The notes under the pieces were generated by a model. It had not been told where the DNA came from, did not search any database, and worked only from the letters and a program-made list of their open reading frames with translations. Below are positions 39,203-51,989 of a stretch of DNA of 64,000 nucleotides, in pieces (the stretch's first letter is position 1; each line of letters opens with the position of its first letter). This DNA is from Cycas panzhihuaensis (Eukaryota > Cycadophyta), in contig CM041465.1 of the NCBI GenBank assembly GCA_023213395.1, forward strand, positions 111,483,741 through 111,547,740. Direction: 5' to 3'. Both the position numbers and the translations under genes were made by a program.

Positions 39203-40500
39203 ACCTCATCATCACCTAATTCATACTCTGAAATGAGCCTAAACTACCACCTTAAGCTTATTCTCGTTCCTCCTAGCCACAAGTAGAACGATGGCTTAGG
39301 GTGGCCCTCTCATCCTTTTTGGGTTCCTCCCATAGAACTCTTATTCCCTTCCTCTTGGGAACTACATCCTCCTATTTGGGCATTCCTCGATTAGGATGAT
39401 GCTTTGGAGTGTCGTCACTCCCTTCCTATTGCCATTTCCTTTGCATATCCTACTATGCTCCCATGTGGACATGTGTGTCGCCCTATTTCCTAGCCTCACA
39501 TATATCTATCGCTTCTACTCATGGTGATCGTATGTGCTCCCGTTAGGAATATGGCCCCACATGAAAGGAAATGTGCATAACTTAAACAAGTATTATAACG
39601 TAAAACTCATAACAATAATCGGCTCAAAGTGTAATCATACATATCCTCGTGCATCCATGTATTCCCATACATATACAAAAACATATAAACAGAAACATAC
39701 ATATCATCCACCACATATTATCATACACATCGTCATATACCAAATGGGGTACCAATCACCCTGTCTATATACATCAAAATAATCATGTGTCATATCATAT
39801 AAGTAGTATGGTACATCGTCCATCGGAAGCCAATGTCCTTGCAGGGAGGTTATAATCATATGACTACATACGGTGACTCCCTGGAGGTTTGTGCTTTCCC
39901 CTAGCTAAAAAAAAACTCCTATATGCTACCCTACTGCTGCCCCATCCCTATGGCATCATCTCCTAGTCAATGTGATTCCTCTCCTAGGGACCACATCCCT
40001 CCAAGACTTCTCCTCAATCTCTTAGAGCCTCCTGCTCTACTCTCCTCATCCCGTTGATCCCAAAAGAGCTTAGTTGGTGAAGAAGTCAATTATCAACCTT
40101 TCCTCCTTGAGATCCTGGGAGTTAGTATAGAAATCTCAATAACATCAAAACAACAATAAGCCCATGAAAGGGAATTCTATACCAAATCATTTATTCTTGA
40201 CATTGATCCAAAAGTATAAGGAGTAGTACTTTTATTAAACTATGAAAATCTCCATTTAATGGTGGAGAAATCAACTAGCAAAAGAATGGTAAAATTATAA
40301 GGAATAAATGATACAATTATACCATAAGGGGGGCTCCAACCCTCTAAAATGCTTCTCCAAGGATGCTTCCCAAGTTAAGTCTCCAAGAACCACCTCTCTA
40401 ACCTATAGTAGGGCTCAATTTATAGAAAGAAACCAAAATTTCATGTTTAACAAGTGGCAATCATGCAAGTATAACCACTAACCACCAGAATGCATGTTGT
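39203..40500 (+). other. Gypsy-C post-pol region, no gene seen
   Basis: 1.3 kb without a supported frame on either strand; short frames at 39534-39855 are in a CATA-rich stretch. Confidence 0.55.
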
Positions 40501-41060
40501 CCAAGTGGCCTTCATGCAATTCTTAAAATATTATAGCTAGTAACTAATCTTAACAGACTTGAATTTATCTATAATTTGGTACACATATAGGAACATATGT
40601 GCCCTCTACTTTCTCAAAATTTTAGCTCATTTGGATATCATTTGACTGCATTTTTATTCATATAATAATAATATGTATTTGCTATTTTTTTGCTATCTAA
40701 GTGGCCTTCATATAATTCTTAAAAGTTGTGGCTTGTAACTAACCTTAACAGACTCCAATTAAGCTCAAATTTGGTACACATATCGAAACACATATGTGCT
40801 CCACTTCGTCAAAATTTTAACTCATTTAGATATCATTTGATTGCATTTTTATTTATTTAATAATAATATGTATTTACTATTTTTTTCTGCTAGCTATGGG
40901 ATTAATTTTATGCAAAATAAGGCTTGAACTCTAATCAAATGATATTTTTTGAACCCCACATTTTGTACACATCTAGTGGGATCTGTATTCTACCTTTACA
41001 CAAAATTTCATATAATTTTGATACCATTTGGCCATATCTCTTTCAGTTATGCCAATGGCT
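40501..41060. repeat. Imperfect tandem repeat, about 196-bp unit
   Basis: Unit one 40501-40696 (CCAAGTGGCCTTCATGCAAT), unit two from 40697 (CTAAGTGGCCTTCATATAAT), and a diverged third unit about 40915-41060 (TTTTGTACACAT, GATACCATTTGG). A partial earlier copy may lie near 40450. Confidence 0.75.
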
Positions 41061-42917
41061 AGCATTTTCTGCATCCTGTAAACATATGGTAGATCCTCCT
41101 GGATCACCTGTGGCCTCCCTAGGGTCGTCACCACCATGTGGGTATATGTCCTACTCTGTGCTAACCTCAATGCCACCTCCTCTACCATTCAATCATATTA
41201 GGCCTGGATATGATCTCAATCCATCTCTGTGTTGTGGAGCCTCTCCTCCATCCCTGTGAGATGCTCCCCCATTACTACTAGGCAGATGTGGCCCTCTATA
41301 TACCTTCTGGCTCCTCCTTGAGCCTCCAGTGCCTGTACTTAACTCTGTAGGGCATCCCTCTCAGCTCGGGTGGTGTCTAGGCTCTACCTTCTTTCATCAC
41401 GCACGTGCCTCATGCTCCTGGGACTCCATAATCTATATGTCTCTCGCCTTTATCAATGGGGTGAATGTTGCTATGTGGCCGCTTGCTGATCTGGGCTCAT
41501 CACCTGCCTGGATGGAAGGCTACCCCTCTGTGTAGGCTCGAGGGAATATCTCTTGGACTACCACCTCTACTAGTCTCTAGATATTTGCTATACCTATAAT
41601 CCAACATCATGTATTAGTACATGTCCATATGCACATCAAACCAAAATAAAACTATATATATATATCTGGCAATCAAATGATGATAGGACAAGGTTATGTC
41701 TCACCTGGTGTGGCTATCGACTCCTCTACTCAAGTGACTGCCTCTGCCTCAGGCACTCCATTAGCTACAGGGACCTCCTCCTCCTCTAGTACCTCCTCAT
41801 CTACTGCCTTAGCTACTGGGGCATCGCTCCTCTCCTTGGCTGGTGTACCTGCCTCTCCGGATCTCTTGACGATTTGCAATCTACGAGCCTGTGTCACTGG
41901 ACCCCTGCTCTCCTCTACAACTCTTGACGGGCTTACCTCTTTACCTGCTATCTCGGATGGTCCTACCTTCCCCGTGCGGTCCCTGATGGACCTGCCTCTC
42001 CAGTAACTCGTGATGGGCTAGCCCCATCACCTCCATTGCTGCCCTCATCATCTCCTAGGGGTACTCCTTCCTACCTACCTCATCGTCGCTATCCTACCTC
42101 ACTGCTCTATACAGATCTGCTATGCAGTTTGTCATGATGAGGAGGTCTAGCGATGTGGCCTCCACTGAGTGACATACATGAGCCTGGCCCTCGGTCCCTC
42201 TAAATCTAGTTTGCCACTTATGTACCATTAGGGCCCACTCTGAGATAGGGTGTGGTCCCCCTATCGGTGCCACTGATCTAAAGTGGTCGAAGAACCAACA
42301 CTATAGTAACGTATTGTATGATAGTCTACCTCTCCCTGCTGCCTAAATGATGTCCAGTTGTGTGATGAGGTTCGCCACTATGAGGGTAGACCAGTCCATC
42401 CTCTCTCCTACCTCGTACCAGTGTACTGCGTCCATCTAGCCACCCGGTATGTCCCTATAGTTCTGTTTTTGGGATATCCAGAATAAAATGCATAAGGTAA
42501 TCAACTACCTCACCCGAGGAACCCCTGACATCACCATACTTTGGACAAGAATCCCTTGCCTCTCCCACCTGTCTGAGCCTGTGAAGAATGTGGCAGCCTC
42601 CCTGTGTGCTACCTCATTATTGGGCAGTGCTCCTAGTATCACCAACCTCCTTATCGTCGATACCCCCAATATCCTCCTAACATCTCCTAGTGTCACTAAT
42701 ATGTCTCCCACTTAGGGTAGGTAGAAGACATGTCTCTACATGTCTGAGTGGGACACTATGTCTACCAATAGTCTCTGATCTTGAGTGTAATGAGGTGTCC
42801 TTATGACCTTCAGCAGGCCACATATCAGTAGTATCTGCCTGTCCTCCCTCGACATCTCTAAGAAAATATACATAGCTATACTGATGTTCTCAAGGTTCTC
42901 CACTATGATCACGACCT
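40973..42917 (-). pseudogene. Antisense gene of Gypsy-C, plant-mobile-domain type
   Basis: Minus-strand degraded gene in the 3' region of a gypsy element. Upstream part (42917-42700): GLLKVIRTPHYTQDQRLL, then RHVFYLP and GDILVTLGDVRRILGV. This matches the plant mobile domain pattern (HTFHLP, then GE-type strand, then LEDV-LLGL). Further in, CWFFDHFRSV and GGPHPISEWALMVHKW continue the domain (to about 42150). An acidic hinge follows (EVLEEEEVPVANGVPEAEA, about 41740-41800), then a likely intron, then a charged segment (RDALQ, VQALEAQGGARRY) suggesting a coiled coil. Several TAG stops and at least one frameshift. Plant mobile domain genes in antisense are reported for Tat elements; the family call here is by eye. 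Confidence 0.65.
41594..41704 (-). other. Likely intron in the antisense gene
   Basis: Minus-strand donor CCAG/GTGAGA and acceptor GATTATAG/GTATAG, 111 bp, AT-rich against a GC-richer exon context. Splicing joins the hinge frame to the following frame (ATPG-IANI), whereas reading through meets a stop within a few codons. Confidence 0.6.
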
Positions 42918-43058
42918 ATAAAATGCCATGAAATGAGTCAAAACTTTGACATATCCTCACCCCTCATCCTTTGGACTATCTCTTGGCCTCAGTCGGTCAA
43001 GATTTAGGGACGCTTGAGCCCCCATCCTCTTTTTTCAACTAGTCTACCTTCGCATCGC

Positions 43059-43088
43059 GCCAAACTTCGCGGTACTATAGAGTTTGGC
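43059..43088. other. Decayed palindrome upstream of the antisense gene
   Basis: Outer arms GCCAAACT and AGTTTGGC pair perfectly. The inner left arm TCGCGGT faces ACTATAG, consistent with an original CGCG lost by deamination. AAACTTC matches the arm of the LTR palindromes. Confidence 0.65.
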
Positions 43089-43119
43089 CTTGGTCTTGCA
43101 GCGATTGGGGCCCTAGAGT

Positions 43120-43143
43120 AAAGATCATGGCACCGTGATCTTT
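43120..43143. other. 24-bp near-perfect palindrome
   Basis: Arms AAAGATCATGG and CCGTGATCTTT pair with one mismatch. It lies between the 3' LTR and the antisense gene, where an antisense promoter would be expected. Confidence 0.8.
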
Positions 43144-43454
43144 TCCATGGTGCGAGCATCACCCCCCCAAAAGGGGCAGTTTTCTGCCCAAAAGACTAAA
43201 AACTTTTTCCTCGTGGGCCACAGCTAGGCCCACTAGGACCAGGGCTAGCTAATGCCCCTGTCCCACCTCTCTCTGGGTCCAATTTGGACTCTCTCCACCC
43301 TTATCCTTATATCCACATGTTCTACCATGACACTTGCCAGTACCCTTGACTCTTGTTATAATCATGATTTATATATATCCATACACATGTGCTACTAACA
43401 GTTTTGTTTCCAGCACTCACCATCGCACCATACTTTTGAGCAACGAGGCTCTAC

Positions 43455-43468
43455 TACCAAGGGGGTAG
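43455..43468 (+). promoter_or_regulatory. Gypsy-C polypurine tract
   Basis: ACCAAGGGGGTAG directly before the 3' LTR; the reversed copy in Gypsy-C2 is at 60998-61010. Confidence 0.85.
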
Positions 43469-46221
43469 TGTTTCCCGGCTACCAAGAATGGATATGGATA
43501 GGTCGACTCAGGTAAGCATAGGTATGCTTCTTCCTTTTTACTTTTACAGTTTCTTTGGAAAGGTTGACTAAAGTATTGCCTCATTGCATGACTGACTGCT
43601 TCATTTGCATGATCACCTTGCATCCATTTGGCTTGATCATGTTGCTTATTGTATTTTGAGCCTATGACGACCCAGTGGGACCTACCTTTCTATAAGGTAG
43701 GCATCCCCATGGCACTCCACGGCCCTCCGCGCTACCTCCACATCGCCTTAAGCCTCACTTGAGTTGTATGACCCATTCATACCCTGGCCTCGCATCCTTA
43801 TCATGACGTTTCTAAGACCTTTAGCCTTTGATACTACTTTTGGCCTTATTCACATGCCTTCTGGATTGTCCTAGCCACCTGGACAGGAGGGCCAACCCCT
43901 CCCGGGCCTGCCACATCATCTTCTAAGGTTCCTAGAATATAAATTATTACCATTCTGGCTTTCTAGTCCTGCACCACTGTAAACTTAGCAATACCGTGAA
44001 GTTTACCACAGTGCGACTGTTGCAAGTTATTTTTTAAAACTGCCATGGCAATTCTCGCTTTTTCCATAGAATTGCCACATGGCCTCACACCCAGTTGAGC
44101 CCTATTCGCACCCTATTCACTTGTTTAGGATTAGGATGGGTATAAATCCTAAAACCATCATCATTTTACCTCTCTTAGATCTTTTGTCTCTCCAACTAAA
44201 CTTTCTCCTGCTATAGTTTTCTGCTCTTTTCTTTCTTCCTTCCACATGTGCATCTGCAGGCCTGCATTTCCTATAGCTCTAATCATAGATCTACCTGCAA
44301 CGACCCTTCTCTATGGTGGGAAGCTCCTCTCCAAGCACTCTCAAGCAAGCTTTGTGTGGTTCTCTCCCAAAATCACCCCAGTAAGTGTCTCCTACGACCA
44401 CCTTTATGGAAACCTCCTGCAAACCCTATAGGAACTCTTCTTCTTCGCTAGTTGCTGGGGTAAACCTGCCCTAGACTCAGCCTAGCAGGTACCCTAGATC
44501 CTTTTTTTAGGGTTTATTGTGTGTTATTTCCATGTTAGACTCATTTTCAAGTATGTTTGCTTCCTTTCTTCTTGTTTGGTTGTAGTAAACATTGTTTCCA
44601 TTGAGTTTATCCTTATATCTCTAGGTTTTCACCATTTCTCTGCTAGTTTTCCTCAAGAAAGCAGTGGGAGAAGATCCATAAAGGTTGGGTGAAGGGAGTA
44701 AGGCAGTATCTATCCAACTTAGGCCTACTCCCCAAGGGCAACCCCCTTCCCACCTTTCTTCTCCTGCTCCTATGCTTCTCTTGGGTTAATTAGGAGAAGG
44801 TGAAGCTTAGGCCTGTGCTAGATTATCAGCATGTGCAGCCCTTGTTGCACTGATTCCATGCCTATATGCCTCCCTTTTGGACCCCCATAGTATCCCCAAC
44901 ATTGCTTGGCACCCTTTGAAGGTCTTAAGTAAGGTTTGTATGGCGGATCGCTACCCATAGCGACTCCGTTACCTTAGTACCTCCCCCAATATCTTGCTAC
45001 ACATATTCTTGTGTTTGTTGGTTGTCATAAGCTGTTATTTGACCCTACCTTGCTATACTAAAAGGCTGTGTCGAGAACCTTAGCAGAGGGTTTGGCCATC
45101 CTGAGGCTTCCCTTCTCTCTTTCTTACTTGATATGTGCGGTTGCTTGAGGAGAGCTGAAGTTATTTGCAGTAGCGATTTCTCTAACTTAAATATAATGTT
45201 TTGACATATACTTCACATATATTTGCATCTATATATAGCCCTTCTTACAACCCCTTCTTAGAAGGGATAAACTTTTATGTGTGTAGGTTGAAGTGGTATC
45301 TCGTGAAGGTAAAAGACATCTGAATCTGGGTAAGCTTTACCCTCTATTTTTTCTTCGTTTCATTTTTCTTCCTTTTGGTCTGCTTACTTTTCATAATGGG
45401 AAGGTAAGGAAGCCCCCGTCCTCTACATTGGTCTTGATCGCACATCAACCAATGAGTGAGAGAGCGCACGTCATGCATGGGTGAGGTCTTCTGTTGACCT
45501 CTACACCTCCCTGTTACACACCATCTCTCTCTTCACCCTTCTATTTTCCTTCCTTGCTTTTATTTTAAATCTGTGCTTAGGTTTAATAGATCACGTGAAA
45601 ATGAAAGGTTAATGGTACTGGTTACTTGCATTTATATGTTGTATGCTTGTCCCATGTAGGAAAAGGACATAGTAGGAACCCCATTCTTCTTCCTCTTCCT
45701 ATCAATCCAAGCATACCCTTAGATGCATCCCATTTAACTTTGCTTTCTTACATGCATAATACTTGCTCTACTTTTCCCTTTTGCCTTTTAGTTGTTAAAA
45801 GGAGGACGTAGCTTTAGCCCTCTTTCCACTCTCTCTCCCTTGGTTTTATTTGCCTAGGCCAAATAACTAAGGGAGGCCTACTTACATCGTAGGCCCTCGC
45901 CTACCTCGTTCATATTGGTTTCCATTCATCATAGGGAAACTCCTTGAGGATTCCTCTCCTCCCCTTCTAGCCATCTAAGGGTGGGAGGACCTTCCTCTCG
46001 AGACCATCCAGGCTACCCCCTGTATGCACTCTCTCTTCCGGATTAAGGGCTACTCTAAGGTAGTTGGGTGTCATTTGCAAGTCCTGAACTCGTGCTCTGG
46101 TGCACGGGGCACCCTGTGTGGTGCTCTCTTTGCTTATAGGTACTCACCCACACCTTCAACATTAACCGTTGACTACTATCATTCTATTAAGCATAGTGAC
46201 TATCCCATAGATGCACATCCA
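43469..46221 (+). repeat. Gypsy-C 3' LTR
   Basis: 2,753 bp, TGTTTCCCGGC...GCACATCCA, matching the 5' LTR throughout. The next bases (CAAAC) are the target duplication. Confidence 0.93.
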
Positions 46222-46226
46222 CAAAC

Positions 46227-46964
46227 CTATGCCTACGCTTATAGAGAAAGGTTTCCAATCATTAACTAGAAATAGTGGGGTTGTTGTTGATTATATATTA
46301 TATAGAAAACTAGTAAGAAGTCTGATATACTTGATCACTACCAAACCTGATACTTCTTTTGTAGTTGGAATGGTATTTAAATTTATAGGAGTATCAAAAT
46401 AGAGTTATTAGAAAGCTATAAAAAGAATCATCAAATTCTTGAAAGAAAAAATTTAATATGGACTAAAACTTCATCATAATGATAATTACAAATTAATAGG
46501 ATTTATATATTTTGATTGGATTAAATGTACATATAATAAAAGGTCAACTTTTAGATATTATTTTAGTTTTTGATCAATTACCATAACATGGAGCAATAAA
46601 AAGTAATCAAATATTACTTTATCCTTAACTGAAGCAAAATACAAGGCTATAATTATAGTAGCCACTAAAGCCATTTGGTTATGACATATTCTATAGGATA
46701 TGAGACTATTATAACTAAAACTTGCTATCTTATACTATGATAATTAGAGTACCTTAAATATTGTAAAAGACTCTATGTACCATGTTCATAACAAAAACAC
46801 TAAGGTGCACCATCACTTTATTTAAGAATTAATTCAAAAGAGTGTGATAGAGATGGTGTACATGCCAACAAAAGAACAATTGATTGACATCTTCATGAAA
46901 CCAATAGGGTATAAAATATTTTAAACCTTTTAGAATGGTTTAGGTATAAAAAAAAATAAAATAA
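46227..46964 (+). pseudogene. Copia-B RT tail and RNase H
   Basis: Continues the frame broken at 31899: LVRSLIYLITTKPDTSFVVG (about 46307-46366), then the RNase H region with LTEAKYKAIIIVATKAIWL, then HHHFI and a C-terminal DIFMKPIGYKIF. Stops are TAG and TAA. It ends before the polypurine tract. Confidence 0.85.
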
Positions 46965-46978
46965 AAATTAAGGAGAAT
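46965..46978 (+). promoter_or_regulatory. Copia-B polypurine tract
   Basis: AAATTAAGGAGAAT directly upstream of the 3' LTR. Confidence 0.75.
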
Positions 46979-47313
46979 TGTTGATATTAATGTTTATATA
47001 TGGCTTGTAACTTAGGTTATAAGCCTCCCCTTAATGTTTTATAAAATATTATATATTAGGATTATTTAATTATTATGTGAGTGATGAGTCATTAGGGGTT
47101 ATAACTCTCACATTACATGTGTCACATAGTTAGGGATTAGATTACTTTTTGAGTTTGTATTTATACATATGTTATGCACTATGAATTTTAACGAGAGATG
47201 ATTTTACTTTAAGATTTTATTAGTAATGTAAATCTAAGTTTCATATTAGTTTGATAGTGAATCCTATAAAATTAGGTCTCCATTCCTATTAGATATAAAT
47301 TTAATAGCTCATA
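46979..47313 (+). repeat. Copia-B 3' LTR
   Basis: 335 bp, TGTTGATATT...GCTCATA, followed by TCAAG. Confidence 0.93.
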
Positions 47314-47318
47314 TCAAG

Positions 47319-50300
47319 CATATAACCAACACATTCTTTTCAATCACTTTAGACAAACCAGATACACATATAATACATTCCTTTTAAACATTGATTCTAT
47401 TATAATAAAATAATCTAGTGAGGTTAAAGTAGTATTCCATACATATGATCATGGCACCTGCTAATTTAATCCCTTACATAGGATGATAATTAATAGGGAA
47501 GGAATTTTCACTAAAATTTCCCCTCTAGAATTTAGCTTCTAGGATGGTCAATATAGGAGAAAATTGAACATTAATAATCTCTTTCTATCTTTGTTGTATA
47601 TCATAAAACCTTTGTCAAATCCCAAGATATAATTTACTTCATATAACATCAACTCATATACTCTCTGTATAGAACATACTCTACTTGAATGTCTCTCTAT
47701 TGATAAGTCTCACAAGTACTCTATTAGTTATTCCTAATCTTAGTGTATTTCCTTGTAACTTTGAAACTCTAATTATAACTTATTTTATCTCTCTTCAACA
47801 CTTAGTAATCTCTCTTAGTGTATCTCTAACTATAACTATCATTACCACTCCTTTTCTTGTCTTTTTTCTAATCCTTTAAAACTAAGATCCATTAGATTTT
47901 TTAATTTTTTGCATTCCTTCTAATTATTACAATCCTACCTGAACATAAACTCTCATGTAAAAATAACATTGTGAGACCCATTTAAATGGTTGACATATTT
48001 ATAAAAGTTCACCTTACAATTTGTACTAATTATCAATATGTCTCTTACTACTTTAAATGAATAAAGCATCTCATCACAAAATCCATATGAAATAACCCCA
48101 TGTTATAAGATCTAATAACCATTAATCCCTTCATATCTTTCTCCATTGTGAATATTAATTTCATGGATTTCAACCTTCTTGATATCTTTCTCTACTAAGA
48201 TAACTTACTACTGAGCGCTACGTCATGAACCTTCACTATGTGGCTTGCTTATAAAACCTTCCTTTATAAACTTCTCCCCCACTAACGCTAATGATTATAA
48301 ACATCACCCAAAACCCCTATTATAATGAATCATAAACTTGTAAAGCTTAGCTATAACCAGAAAACCATCTATCATGCTTAATTAAAATTATGCTTTGTAA
48401 GAACTTATGCATAATTAACATTTCCTAAATAACTATCCTCCTATTTCTCTCTTATTTAGGTCATGTGCTCCCTTGTACCATACTATATTGTTTGAGTGAT
48501 AGGACCTTTTGTTTCTATTAATGTGGGAAATATAAAAATATTTAAAATATCACTAATATCAAAGTACATACATACATAGTTATAAAGGCTCATACCTTAG
48601 ATTGAAATCCTATAAAAAGGTGATGCATCCTTTCACTTAGTGAATCATGGAATAAGATTTTATATTATAAGGATGTTCTACACTGATAAGTAGAAATAAA
48701 TATATAATAAAATCAAATGTTTCTAATAAACAAAAATATATTCAACAATTCTATATTGCATAATGTAGTCAACTACTATTAGAGCTAGGTTGTTGTATGT
48801 AGTTTATATCATTTGCTTTATTAGGGAGGAATTATGAGATCCTAATAAGGGTAAATTAGAAATACATGTTGTAAGATATAAATCTAAATTGAATGGTTAA
48901 AATCACTTTTTCCCACTATGTAATTTTCTTGCACATATATAGGAATGTTGTCAAATATATCAAGGTCTAACTTATGGAATGTATAATATATTTAAACCTT
49001 ATATACACTCATAATAGGTCTCCAAAAGGACTAGAGGTTTTAATTAATAGTGTGTGTAGTGATTTTAAAATATTAGTATATTAGGGTATAATGAATATTT
49101 CAAATAATAAAGTGTGAATAAATAACCTCCTAAAAATGGAGTGGTATTAGTAATGAGAGTTAAAAGAGAAGGACAAATTGCTAAAACATACATTAGAAAA
49201 CTACACATAATATAATAAAATTATCTAGAGAAGAGTAATAAGTATTATAATTAGCAAAATATAACTCAGTTAAAGTTGGAGTATTAAATTTAGTTGAAAT
49301 TATTAGGACTAAAATATCATTAAATAGACTACAATTAGTTTTTGTTAATACCTCTTTAACTCAATAACTTACTTAAAAAATAGGAGTGTATAATGGTTCA
49401 ATTAGTTGAAGAGACATAATGCTTACTCAAAGTGGTTATGATTTGAAGAAACAATTATATAAATAGAGATTTTAAAGAAGAAAGGGTTAATTATTGCTTA
49501 GTCTATACTAATACAATTACTATTTTCCTATCTTTTTCTCTTCTTTCTCATTTTTCCTTTCTCTTCTATACTTCTAAAACTTCATAGAGAACATAGGATT
49601 TTATAAATCCTTATATTATATGTTGATTGTTACTTCCTCTTCTTCTTTTAGGATTTTAGAACTTTATAGAATAGAACTAGATAAGAAACTTAGGCTATAG
49701 GTAGGGGCATAACATCACCTTTAACTACCGTTTTTCTTAGAGCTCCTTAGCTATGAAAAGCATTATGTTAAATCTCTTATGAGAGTTTTGATCTAAGGAA
49801 AATAAGTTGAATAATACACTCTTTTTTCTTTAACATAACTTTTTATATTTTTATTGAAAACATGTGAAGCTCATTTAGTTATTATCTAGTATACTTTGAG
49901 TAATTTTAAGCAAAATATACACATTATATTCTTTTCCCAATTAGTTGTTATTTGATGAACATGTGAATGGATATATATTTTTAATTCTTTGAAAGTCTCT
50001 TCTTCTAAAAGGATTATCATACTTTTTTTCTTTTTGATAGGAAAAATCCCCATAAAATGCGTTTGACCCTTCCACATAAGGTGCCACAGGATAGGGTAAA
50101 CTATTCCACCAAAATTACCCTAGACTTGTACCTAGCTCCCTACTTTGGAGAAATTGATAACACATATCTTCATGCCCTCTAAAATAATGAAAGTAAATGA
50201 AAGACTAGATATAATAATATATATGGATAATAAGTCAAAAAATACTAACACATAATCACATCTTATCACAAGTGCCTTAAAGTCCATGAAATCTCATATA

Positions 50301-51980
50301 AAATATTTGTATGCTAGACGATCACTTCCATACATGCCTTAAACTACTTGTTCCATTATGTGTGTTGCACCACTAGCATGTCGATTCATTAAGACTTTAA
50401 ATAACATACCCACTATCAATCCTTGGACTTGTGATTACTACCATTATCACTTCTATAGAACCCATGTTTTACTCGTGCCTATGAGTACAAAAGACCCAAG
50501 AGTTAGATACAAATATAGCACATCCCTAGCCATTTTTGATAACGAACCCAAATATGATAACATTACCATTACCCATGGGATCATCACTTGACCATTAGCT
50601 CTACTATAATAGGCCATCTAGACAAGACATAAATTGTTATACCATCAAAGCATCCAATCTTAAGAGGAAGAGCCCCATTAGACTAAGAGCATTTTATCCC
50701 CAATGGCAAGATAATCCATATGCATACACACCACTAGGCCAACATAAGTAAAATTCCGTCTCAAGAAAATGATCATACTATTTAATTGGGACCAACTCAC
50801 CAAGGTAAATCATCACCCTAATCACCACCATTCAAGGTCTTTATTATGGTGAAGTCTTCCACAAACTATTTAACATCTTATCATCTAATTTATTACTCAT
50901 TTGATAGTGCATGGTAAGGTTTGTAAACTCTCATATGCAAGCTTCATCAAGATCTTATAACATATAAGAATAAGTCTTCTATAATACATTTCATTGGCCA
51001 TTATCATAAGACAACAAAAATTCATTAAACACCCTTCAAAATGCAACACTCAAGGTAAGCACATCATTGATTAAGAAGGTTGATCTATGTTAGATGAAAC
51101 CATCAATATCTTAAAATGTTGAACCACCACAAAACACTTGTAATGATTTATGCCAATTCCACATCACTCAATTAATTAAAACATATAAATTCCATCCAAC
51201 TCATTCATTCAGGACTAAGTTGTGATGGATGAGTAATCGACTAATTAAAATATGGCTAAGTCTTATATCATACATTGATGAACATTCATAAATATAACTT
51301 GCTTCAATCAATGCCCTCTCATGGCCAACATAATAAAATCTAAAGACATTTTGATATTATAAATTACTTAGATCTCTACTATAATATAAGGAGTTAATCC
51401 ATATACACCTAGTAGGCCAATCTTAATCCAGGAGACTATAATAAAACATCCCACTCTCCATTTATCCTACGAACTTTAACTCTAAAGAAATCAGACTAGA
51501 ACCCCTATCATAACTTATATGCCTTCTTAAGAATGTACATATAGGTTGAACATGATCCATGAGACCATAGTAAAACATGTTACTCTTCATTTACCCTCCC
51601 CCCCACCCCCCCACAAACTATAACTCTAAATTGTCACATCCCTATTATAGGTTGGAGCCCTTCTCATAAATACGTAACTAACAAAGGTGTGCTCTTTGCC
51701 TTCTACTATGGTTATTACTTAATAAAGATATATTACATCAATATCATCCTTGGACGCATGATAGAAATCTTTAACAACCTTTCCACAAAATAAACGAAGT
51801 GTGATAACCACCACACTAACACCATGTGTAAATACACTAGTCTAGACACACTAACAACCAACACCAAATAGTCCCATACAAACCAACTAATATATCATCC
51901 AACTTAATCCTCTAAATACTATAACTTATATTGATCATTTCACTACTATCTATCCCAAAAGGTTATTACAACAACATCAT
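47319..51980. other. Old AT-rich sequence, nothing recognised
   Basis: 4.7 kb with no LTR pair, no coding frame over about 80 codons and no family motif on either strand. It may be decayed internal sequence of an older element, since an RNase H relic follows on the minus strand. Confidence 0.5.
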
Positions 51981-51989
51981 TCATACAAC

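Larger units (their letters stand above)
31905..46221 (+). mobile_element. Gypsy-C, Tat-like Ty3/gypsy element with long LTRs
   Basis: 14.3 kb plus-strand element with LTRs of about 2,750 bp, gag and protease in one frame, a pol reduced to the start of reverse transcriptase joined to the integrase tail, then 4.2 kb before the polypurine tract. That 3' region carries a degraded minus-strand gene with plant-mobile-domain features. Long LTRs and an extra antisense gene are known traits of the plant Tat lineage (Ogre, Grande, RIRE2 and relatives); the assignment is by this plan and by protein motifs, not by a tree. Confidence 0.9.
26098..47313 (+). mobile_element. Copia-B, Ty1/copia element interrupted by Gypsy-C
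   Basis: Plus-strand copia element of 21.2 kb footprint, about 6.9 kb without Gypsy-C. LTRs of 337 and 335 bp are flanked by a perfect TCAAG duplication (26093-26097, 47314-47318). Order: LTR, primer site, 2.1 kb leader, gag, protease, integrase, reverse transcriptase, [Gypsy-C], RNase H, polypurine tract, LTR. Coding parts are the most decayed of the copia elements here. Confidence 0.93.

Noticed and set aside
41677-42006. Serine- and threonine-rich plus-strand frame of 109 codons
   Set aside because: Shadow of the acidic hinge of the minus-strand plant-mobile-domain-like gene, which has the better motif support.
47319-51980. Possible old LTR element
   Set aside because: I found no repeated ends, primer site or motif, so nothing beyond old sequence can be supported.
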